Assembly: GCA_025594325.1 (NCBI GenBank)
Contig: JANHCV010000015.1
Location: 744,001 to 808,000 of the forward strand
Reading direction: 5' to 3'
From: Blastocladiella emersonii ATCC 22665
Lineage: Eukaryota; Blastocladiomycota; Blastocladiomycetes; Blastocladiales; Blastocladiaceae
DNA length: 64,000 nucleotides
A program made the position numbers and the translations under genes. How positions within the stretch are numbered: position 1 is the stretch's first letter; each line of letters begins with the position of its first letter. The notes under the pieces were generated by a model. The model was given only the letters and a program-made list of their open reading frames with translations. It was not told the origin of the DNA and searched no databases. Positions 53,189 through 61,707 of this stretch are shown here, in pieces.

Positions 53189-55521
53189 ATGGACCCCGTC
53201 GCCTTCATCCTGGCCCTCGGCCTCGCGCTCATGGCCCTCTTCTCGACCATGCAGGGCGCCGCCGCCTTCGCCACCCCCGCTGCTGCCGCGCCCATGTGCG
53301 CGTCCCCGTCCGCCCTCTTCCTTCTCGCCGAGATCTGCCCCCGCGCCTCCGCCTCGCTCGTCCCCTCGGCATCGACTACCTCGACTACTACTCCCGGAAA
53401 CGCCATCTTCGACTTCATCGCGACCAAGTTCGACTACAACCTGTACGCCGCCGACTCGATCGACGGCACCTACGACAACGCGACCGACTTCCCCGCGACC
53501 CGCACTGGCTGCGCCTTCATGTCCTTCCTCAGACCCTCGATTGGTACGTCACCACCCCTTCCTCCCCCCTCGTCGCGGTATCACTCGAGGTGCCGTTCCT
53601 CCCCAAGCTCGCGCGTGGCGCGTCGCGCCGACGTGTGCCGCGCGACGCGTCGCTCAAAGCCGGGAGACGCGCCACGTGGGCCCGCTTTCACCTCCCTTCG
53701 CCGCCCCGCTCTCTCTCTCTCTCTCGATGGCCATGAAACTCACACTCCATGCCCATGTATCTCAGCCTACTACGCGCAACATGTGCGCACCACCGCCACC
53801 TCGGCCGCCGTGACCGCGTACAACTTCATCGGCGCGACCTCGCTCGCCAACCCCGACTTCACCGACTTCTCCAACCTGACCGACGTCACCATCATCTCTT
53901 CCTGCGGCCCGCTCGCCCCAGGCACCGACTCCAACTTCCTCTACATCCCGTGCGCGACGCGCGCCAGCCCCATGGGCATCGACTTTGTCCAGAACCAGAC
54001 GCTGCCAGTCGCCCTCGAGGTCGCGGCTACTGCAGCCACGCCTCGGGTCGCTACACCCGCACCCGACTGCATCATCCTTGGCGGTGGCAAGCTATGCAGC
54101 CCCGCCCTCCCCGTCGCGACGACAACGCTGACCGCCGGCCACGCCGCGGCCGTCCTGTCCGACCTGTACTCGGGCCTCAAGGAGCCGACGCTCCGGCTCT
54201 CCAAGACCTTTACCCTCCTCTACTACTCTGCTCTTCGCTCGATCATTGTAATCCCCGATACTCTCCTCCGCGGCGACGCCGCCTCGCTGTACTCCCACCT
54301 CCCCACCGACTTTGCCTCTCTGACTACCCCCGGCCCCGTTGCCATGACTCGACTCGACTACCTCATCACCATCGTTGCCCTGACCATCGTCTTTGGCTTC
54401 GTCACCTCGCTCGCGCTGCGCCACGCGCGGCCCACCTCCAACATCGACTCGGGCGTCCACAACGATCTCGACACGTGCCCCAACTACTCCAACAATCTCA
54501 CGTCGGACCCCAAGACCGACTGGACCGACGGCGACGGCGACGTGACCGTGTCGGGCAGCAGCACCACCGCCATGACCGACGCGACGTGCACCATCTCGCC
54601 CGCCTCGGTCCTCGCGCAGTCGGTCCTCGACCTCGACAACATCAAGTCGGTGACCATGACCGAGTCCGAGATCCTGGGCCAGATCACGACCAAGACCGAT
54701 ATCCCCGCGCGCGACATCGTCGCGCGCCCCGGCACCCCGACTACCGGTCTCGCCGCTGACGCGGGCGTCGCGCAGTCGATCGGCTCGGTGACGCCAACGC
54801 CCATCCTGTGCAAGAACATCAACAACACCAAGTCGACGGCGGCGGCGCTCGACGACGCCGAGGTCGCGCTGGCGACGGACCTCACGATCCCCGCGAGCGA
54901 CCTCGCCTCGCGCCCCACAACCCCGACTACCGGCCTCGCCATCAACGCGTCCATGACCATGTCCAAGACCCTGCCCAACGGCTACGAGAGCGGCTACGAG
55001 ACCGACGCCTCGTGCTCCGACGTCGACGAGAGTGGCTACAAGACCGACGCCTCGTGCTCCGACGTCGAAAAGGACTGGTTCGGCTTCGAGCCCCGCGGTG
55101 CCGCCTCGATCGACCGGCTGTCGTGCTCGGCCCTGCTCTTCAACGGGACCTTCATGACGCCCACGGTCGACGCCCACGTGTTTGCGCCCGCCCTCGCCCT
55201 CGCCGAGCCGCTCGCGCCATCAAGAAGTCCAAGAAGAAGTCGGCGGCCGCCAAGAAGCCCGCCGCTGCTGCCGCCGCCACCGCGTATGCGTCGCCGTCGT
55301 CGTCCGACACGGACCTGGCCGCCGCCGACTACGTCTCCATCAACTCGGCCAAGGTCGTCGACGACATGGACCGCGACGAGTACGTCAAGGTCGACGTGCG
55401 CGACTCGATCCCGACGCCGCCGCCGACCGACTCGGAGCTCGACGGCGAGTACGAGGTCGAGACGGCTGAGGTCGTCAACCAGATGGACTGCGACGAGTAC
55501 GTGCTCGTGCTCGTTCGCTGA
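53189..55521 (+). CDS. Membrane protein with internal repeats and an apparent frameshift
   Basis: The start ATG at 53189 (accaccATGG) begins with a hydrophobic signal/anchor (VAFILALGLALMALFSTMQGAAA). Intron 53544-53765 (GTACGT...TCAG, 222 bp, a multiple of three, so the frame stays open through it) is supported by a phase-1 join PSI|AYYAQHV. The lumenal part is Ala/Thr-rich with Cys residues. A TM helix is encoded at 54360-54419 (YLITIVALTIVFGFVTSLAL), then an acidic Ser/Thr-rich tail with repeats: IPARDIVARPGTPTTGLA / IPASDLASRPTTPTTGLA, and SGYETDASCSDV / SGYKTDASCSDV. At ~55214 the frame must shift by one base to continue into a Lys/Ala-rich segment and two VVxxMDxDEYVxVxVR repeats ending at TGA 55519. 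No family is recognised. Confidence 0.6.
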
Positions 55522-56090
55522 CCCGCGGCCGACGTCACGGCCGACTACGACCGCCAGCACCACAACTAGAACCCGTCGGCGCCGCGTGGACGGCGCCGTC
55601 TACACTACTAGACTTGACTACCCTCGGGCGTGTACACACACCCTCCCCCATTCCACTTGTCAAAACATAAAATACCCGACTTAAACTCTAAACATGGCAT
55701 CTCGGCTCAGTCAGCGCGTCGCGCTCCTCAGGCGGTACAGCAGCAGATCCTTAAAGACTCCGCCAAGGCTAGACCCAGTTGTTCGCGTGCGGCCGGAGCT
55801 GACGCTGGTCGCGGACAGCTGACGTGCTTCGCCACCCTTTCAACTCTTTCACACGCGAGGATTCTGCTCAAGAGCGTGTGGATCTCTGTTGAACTCTGCT
55901 GCTGCACGACGCCAGCCTACTTGCTCTCGCCGGCCTCATTACCGGCGCGCCGCGGCCGCCCTGTCGGTACCCGGCCGTGGACCTGAGCGCGAGCCCGAGC
56001 CGCTCATGACCACCGCCACCACCGCCGTTCACGACCACCGCCACCACCGCCGTTTACGACCACCGCCACCACCGCCGCCGCGGCGCGACT
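55522..56090. other. Spacer
   Basis: 570 bp. 56005-56085 contains three near-repeats of the phrase ccgccaccaccgccg(t/c)t, encoding only low complexity. No gene. Confidence 0.4.
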
Positions 56091-57150
56091 CGACGGCCGC
56101 GAGGGTCTCCTTGAAGACAATGTCCTTGCGAGCGAGGACCGAGTGCTACATGTGGTCGCCGCGGCGCGTCAGCCACCATGCATCGCGCACATCATCCGAC
56201 CCATTAGAACACACAAGTTGTGGGTCGATAGCGCGCACCTCGCGCGTCAGGTCCTGGATGGAGCTCGAGGGCGAGCTGCGCGCCGACTGACGCGCCTGGT
56301 GCCGGTCGCTGCGGATCTGCCGCAGCAGGTAGCCGTTCCGCTCGAAGAGGACGGCCGGGTCGAGCGGGTCTTGGCCAAGTGCGGGGATTTTAGACGTATT
56401 GGCGATGGCGGCGCTGCCAGTCGTGGTCGTGGAGGTGGGGATTGGGCGCGGGGACGTGCGGCAGGACGGGCCGCGGTGCCGGTGCCGGTGCCGGGGTCGA
56501 GGTTCGCGCGCGGCGGGGGCGGTGGGAGGTCGTCGGAGGGCCGTGGAACGGTCGACGACGGCGTGTTGGACTCGGTGATCGACAGCGGGCTCGACTCGCC
56601 CTGCTGCTGCGGCAGCTCAAAGAACAACTACGAGGGAGGCACGCGACAGGTCAGCAATCTGCGTCCATCACACGACCCCACATTCAAGAATGCACCTTGC
56701 CGGCCGTGGGTTTCGAGCCTGAACGGCGCGGACACAACGAAGCGGATCAGCCTGTCCACGCCGGCCTCGACCTCGCGGAGCTCGTCGCGCTCGACATGCA
56801 GCGCGGCGTCGAGGAACGGGTCGATGAGCGGCGGTAGGGTGCGCGCGAGCACGCGCTGGCCCGTAACCTGGGCGACTTCGATGGCGGCGTCGCGCTGCGC
56901 GAGTAGGCCGTCAGTCGCCGGAGACCGAGTCGCCGCCGCGGTCGCGGGGTGCGAGAAGGCGTCGCGCACGATCACGACGACGCGGCGGGCACCGACTACC
57001 GGTGCGTCCTCAGCGCGCAGTCCTTGCCTCTCGGACCGCGCGCTCGAGGCTGCACGCGCAGGCTGCAGCTTCAGCGGCCGTGGGACCAAGCTCGGCGGCA
57101 ACGGCGGCGGCGGGGACCTCGGCCGCAGCCGCGCATACCGAGCTTGACTA
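56091..57150 (-). CDS. Uncertain multi-exon gene, unknown function
   Basis: A good coding stretch at ~57000-56700 reads VVVIVRDAFSHPAT, LLAQRDAAIEVAQVTGQRVLA, LPPLIDPFLDAALHVERDELREVEAGVDRLIRFVV. A likely intron (about 56715-56636, acceptor CGTAG) leads to a Pro-rich segment. Another stretch at ~56400-56150 reads LDPAVLFERNGYLLRQIRSDR, SSIQDLTREVRAIDPQLV, DDVRDAWWLTRRGD, then TAG and LARKDIVFKETLAAVESRR. The exon boundaries and start are not settled and the in-frame TAG may be intronic or real. It is helical, coiled-coil-like; no family is recognised. Confidence 0.4.
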
Positions 57151-57376
57151 GTAGGCCCGGTGCGAGATTTTCATGATGTTTCCATGTATACAATGACTTC
57201 GTGGGAGGAGCGCGAACTCTTGATGGCGGGAGGCCAGCTGGCCGCCGCGAAGGTCAGCCGTGTGGCTTGGGCGCGGAATCAGGTGATGTCCCTCGGCCTG
57301 TCTCTCTTGTTCGTCACCGCCGCTGCCAATCTCTCTGCTCTCCCTCCCTAGCAACCGAGCCCATGCAGCAGTAACC
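57151..57376. promoter_or_regulatory. Upstream region of the methyltransferase gene
   Basis: Contains a 56-codon frame (57184-57351, MYTMTSWEERELLMAGGQ) with a short hydrophobic end. It may be an upstream ORF in the leader of the gene at 57377, or chance. Confidence 0.3.
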
Positions 57377-58426
57377 ATGCCACAACACAAGGCGCCCAAA
57401 CCCAGCGGCCGGAGCACCATCGGGCACTCGCGCGCGCGCGGTGGGAGCGCCGTGGTGTCGGCGGCGTCGCGGCAGGCGCGGCAGGCGGCGACCCAGAGCG
57501 CCGCCGCCTCGGCCTCGACCGTCTCGACGATCCCGTCCCAACCCTCCATCGTCGCCGACCACCAGCGCCTGCTCGACCTGCTCGCCTCGAATTTCGCCCC
57601 GGAACTCGCCGACCCGACCTTCGCGGCGCGGCTGCAGGAGATCAAGTCGCTCTTCTTCGAGCGCAAGTTCCTGGACATCTTCGCCGGCACCGACCCGGCC
57701 GCGGACGCGCGGCTCGCCGTGTACTCGGCGCGGTACATTCCGTACCGCGCGCTGGCGTACCTGGACCTGATCCGGGACGTGCCGGAGCTGCAGCTCGCCG
57801 TGGAGCGGGACGGCGCGCGCGCCGTGTTTCTCGGCGGCGGGGCCGGGTCCGAGCTCGCCGCGTTCGCGTACCAGCGCTTCTACAAGCCGTCCAAGGGGAC
57901 TGTCGAGATGGCGACCATGGATATCGGGCGGTTCGGGACGGTCCTCGCGCGGCTCGAGGGCACGCTGCGCGAGTCCCTGAACATCCCGGACGGGTCGCTC
58001 GCCGCGCCGTCGATCCTGTGCGACCTGCTGTCCCCCGCGTGGCCCGCGACGGCGACCGCGAGCGACGATGCGGGGACGCCGATCGCGCCGTACATCCGCA
58101 ACGCGACCGTCGTGACGCTCTTCTTCACGCTCAACGAACTCTTCGCGCAGTCCGACTCGAAAGCCGCGGGCGTGAGCTTCATCCAGCGGCTCATCTCCTC
58201 CCTCACGCCCGGCACGCTGCTGGTGGTCGCCGACAGCGCGGGCTCGTTCAGCGACCTGGTGATCGGGTCGCGCACCTACAAGATCACGGTGCTGCTCGAC
58301 ATGCTGCCGGGGCTCGAGTGTGTGGCGAGCGACGACGCGCGGTGGTTCCGCTTCGACCACGGGCTGCGGTACGGCGCCAAGCTCGAGAATATGCGCTATT
58401 TCGCGCGCGTGTACCGCCGCAAGTAG
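57377..58426 (+). CDS. BMT6: 25S rRNA uridine-N3 methyltransferase-like (Bmt6 family)
   Basis: A single exon of 349 aa. After a disordered start, the Rossmann-like methyltransferase begins LFFERKFLDIFAG, YSARYIPYRALAYLDLI, with the SAM motif AVFLGGGAGSELAAFA (~150-163) and a later acidic MDIGRF. The C-terminal half carries the family's most conserved part: LFFTLNELFAQSDSKAAGVSF, LLVVADSAGSFSDLVIG, YKITVLLD and SDDARWFRFDHGLRYGAKLENMRYFARVYRRK. This matches the Bmt6 (Methyltransf_34) family, which in yeast modifies U2843 of 25S rRNA in the nucleolus. The assignment is by motif recall, not a search. It is tail-to-tail with trehalase (152 bp apart). Confidence 0.82.
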   Translation: MPQHKAPKPSGRSTIGHSRARGGSAVVSAASRQARQAATQSAAASASTVSTIPSQPSIVADHQRLLDLLASNFAPELADPTFAARLQEIKSLFFERKFLDIFAGTDPAADARLAVYSARYIPYRALAYLDLIRDVPELQLAVERDGARAVFLGGGAGSELAAFAYQRFYKPSKGTVEMATMDIGRFGTVLARLEGTLRESLNIPDGSLAAPSILCDLLSPAWPATATASDDAGTPIAPYIRNATVVTLFFTLNELFAQSDSKAAGVSFIQRLISSLTPGTLLVVADSAGSFSDLVIGSRTYKITVLLDMLPGLECVASDDARWFRFDHGLRYGAKLENMRYFARVYRRK

Positions 58427-58577
58427 AGTTGGGGGATACATGGATTTGATTAGGCGAACAAACGAATGCATGACAGGGAAGGGGGAATCACGAACGAGGG
58501 TGAGGACATGGGATGAGATGGTGGGATGGAAATGGGTACACTGCAAACTGCTTCTCCTGCGACTGCAACAACAATCT

Positions 58578-61350
58578 TCAGGCCGACGACGACTCGGCAC
58601 CGTCACCGTCACCGTCAGCACCGCGGACCACCAGCTTGGCCTTGGCCGCGGCCGTGGCCGCCGCCGACTCGCGGAGCTCGGCCGCAAACACCTTGTCGGG
58701 CGGCGACAGCACGCCGAGCTTGCGCCGGAGCCCCGTGTCGAGGTACGTGAGACCGACTTGGTACTACACACTCGCGCAAGATGTCAGCAACCACACGCCC
58801 AGTCCCACAACCCACAAGAAAGCGTACCGAAGCGTTCATCCACCCGAACCCCTCACGGGGCACATACTTGAAGTCGGTCCCGACATTCCCGTACTCGACC
58901 GTGAGAATGTGGTTGAGCGTGACCACGTCAAACTTCTCGGGCACCGTGCCGTTGAAGTCGACAAACGCCTTGGTGATCGTGTACAGCCACCGGTACGCGA
59001 GCCGGCGCGCCTCGCGCGCGAACCCGTACTTGGCGAGCCCGCGCCACGCCAGCATCTGGTGCGGCGCCCACCCGAACGGGTAGTCCCACTGCCGGTTGGG
59101 CCGGTCCATGCTGATGGCCCCGCGCGACGCCTCGGTCCCCGACACGAGCCCGCCGAGCTCCTCGAAGAGGGGGAGCGCGAGGTCGACCGTCGCGCGCGCC
59201 TGGTCCACCGTCGCCAGACCCGACCACAGCGCCCACGTCGTCGTCACCGACGCGTAGCTCGACCGCGCGCCCTGCGCCACGTCGTAGTCGTAGAACAGAC
59301 CCGCGTCCGCGTCCCACATGAGGTCCGTGACCGTGGCTGCGCGGCGCGCCGCGCGCGCGCGCCAGACCGACGACGACTCCCACGTGCACGCCTGCGACGC
59401 GCGCAGCGGCGCGGGGACCGACGTGTTCTCGGCGTCGTTGGTCCATAGGTCCGCGAACGCGGGGCCGAGCGCGGCCGCGAGGTCCGGGAGGACCGGGCCC
59501 GCATCCCCCAAACCGTCGTCGCGCGCGAGGATGCCCGACTTGGCGCGCCACGCGTCCGCGACGGGGATCCGGAGCCCGTCCGCCCCGTCGACAGCCACGC
59601 CGACGGCCTCGATCAGGTCCGCGATATCGACCTCGTACTTGTACAGGAGCGCGTTGAGGTCAACCGTCAATAGGTTGGCGCACCGGCGCTCGAACCGGTA
59701 GGTCGTATCGTGGCCGGACTCGCGGACGGCGCGGTCGTGGCCGAAATACGTGTCGAGCTCGGGGACGACGGCGGCGCCCATGTGGTAGAGCTCCGTGAAC
59801 TTTTCGACCGTGACGCCGCGCGCCGCCGCGTACGGCTCGAGGATGTGCGTGAAGTGCGACGCCTCGGTCTCGGGTGGCATGCCGATGCCCGTGGTGCGGT
59901 ACGCCGAGAGGCCGGTCGCGGGATCAAACCGCGGCGCCGCCGTCCACACCGTGTAGTACTCGCGGACCGCGAACAGGAGCGCGCGGCGGAGCCACGCGGT
60001 GCGGGCCGCGGTGTCGTGCGGGAGCGCCGCGGCCCAGTGCGTCGCCACACACCGGGCCATGTCGGTGAGAAACGGCGGCTGCGAGCGGGTCAGGTAGTAG
60101 GACCGGTTGGCGTTGAGGATCTTGCCGTAGTGGTGGATCTGGTACGCAAAGTTGTCGACCATGTGCTTGCCCATGTCCCATTTCCCGTCGGCCGCGAGCC
60201 CGAGCGTCTCAAAGTACGAGTCCCACCCGTACATTTCGTTGAAGCGGCCGCCGGGCACGATGAAGGGGACGCCGCGCCACACGCGGTCGTTGGCGAGCGG
60301 GTCCCACACGCGGTGCAGGGCGAGGGACAGGATGCCCGGGTGGTCGTCGAGCGTCTTGACGTACTCGGGGGTCGGGTCGGGCGGGAGGACGTGCACCTGC
60401 AGGCCCCAGTCGGTGGTGGCCATGATCTCGTGGTAGTAGGCCTGGCCGACGTGGTCCTCGTAGGGGACGTAGATCTTGAACGACTGGTCGCGCGACCGGT
60501 TCTTGGGGTCCTGGCAGATGACCTGCATGCCCTTGCGGTCGATGGCGCGGGTGAGGCCGGCCTGCATTGCGCGGGTCAGTGACCGCCGTACTTGTAGCGA
60601 ACGAGGAGGAGAGAGCGTACCCAGAAGTGCGTCGCAATCATCCGACTGAGCCGCGTGACGGGGTTCTCGTTGAGCGTCGACTCGGCGACGACAATGAACT
60701 GGCGGCCGACGTCCTTGGCGAGGGCGAGCTCCTGCAGCAGGTTCGACAGGACGTAGGTGCCGCGGATGTCGTACTTGCGGAACCCGGCGCTGCCGGCGGA
60801 CCCGAGCTGCATCATCTTGGGCCCCATGTCCTTGACCGTGATCTGGAAGTCGCCGTCCGTGTCCTCCTGCTCGAGGATCAGCCGCTCCGTCTCGCCCACG
60901 TCGATCAGGTACATGCGCTCGCCCGTCGGCTTGGCGTCGTGCGACGACCGGCGGTGCCGCGGCGCGGGTGGCGACGGCGGCGTGCGGTACGGGGTGGTGG
61001 TCTCGGCGGGCGCAACCGCCAGGGGCACCAGCGTGTGGCACTCGCCGTCGCGCGGACTCGCGGCGGTTGCGGGGTGCGCGGGCGGCGGCGGCAGCGGCGT
61101 CACGGACGGCGCGGCGAGCGCGACGTCGTGGTGGGGATGATGCGCGGGCTGATCGAAGCCGTGCGGCGTGCGCGGGCCAAACGACCCGCCGAGGTACGGG
61201 CCGCGCTACGGTCGGGTCAGGGAGTGAGCGACGCGTCGGATGAGCGCGCTGCAGGGCGAGGCGTACCGTGGTCATGGACCGCGCGCGGCGCAGGACCGCC
61301 TCGCTGTTGGCGGACGCGCCCGAGCCCGCTCCCGAGGTCGACGACGACAT
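58578..61350 (-). CDS. NTH1: Neutral trehalase (GH37), calcium-binding type
   Basis: Exons 61350-61267, 61205-60621, 60561-58828 and 58763-58578, all phase 0, give 862 aa. It hydrolyses cytosolic trehalose to glucose after stress or on spore germination. The N-terminal regulatory region has RHRRSSHD, a PKA/14-3-3 type site. An EF-like loop DTDGDFQITVKD marks the Ca-binding domain of neutral trehalases. Then ENPVTRLSRMIATHFW|AGL and the GH37 signatures PGGRFNEMYGWDSYFETLGL and QWDYPFGWAPHQ. The end LVVRGADGDGDG is acidic. The presence of the Ca-domain and lack of a signal peptide separate it from acid trehalase. Intron 1 contains a GACGCGTC palindrome. Confidence 0.94.
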
Positions 61351-61707
61351 GGCTGGCGGTGCGGTGCAGGGTGCAGGGTGCGTTGCGGGCAGTGGCAGTG
61401 TGGTGCGGGCGCGCGGGCGAGCTGCGTAACGCGCCAGAGAAATCGCGTGTGGGCGTGAGAGTGCGGGCGGGGAGAGAGAGGGCCGCCGAGGGCAGATTGG
61501 CGATTGTCAAGGCGGCCGCGGCGCGCACGTGCGCCGTTGTCGCGGCGCGCCGATAACCGCCACGGTCGCGTCGCGCCACACTCTCCGCTCCACTCCACTT
61601 CACTGAGAGTGTAGAGACGTGTACTGTATTGAAGGGGGAGTGGGGGGTGGGGTTGGGTAGGGGTACACTTGTGGTCGTTCTCGGCTTCACAAGCCGCTCT
61701 CCTCGGG
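61351..61707. promoter_or_regulatory. Trehalase promoter and bHLH 3' flank
   Basis: 357 bp. No stress-response element (CCCCT/AGGGG) cluster is evident except a G-rich run at 61631-61665. No ORF. Confidence 0.35.
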
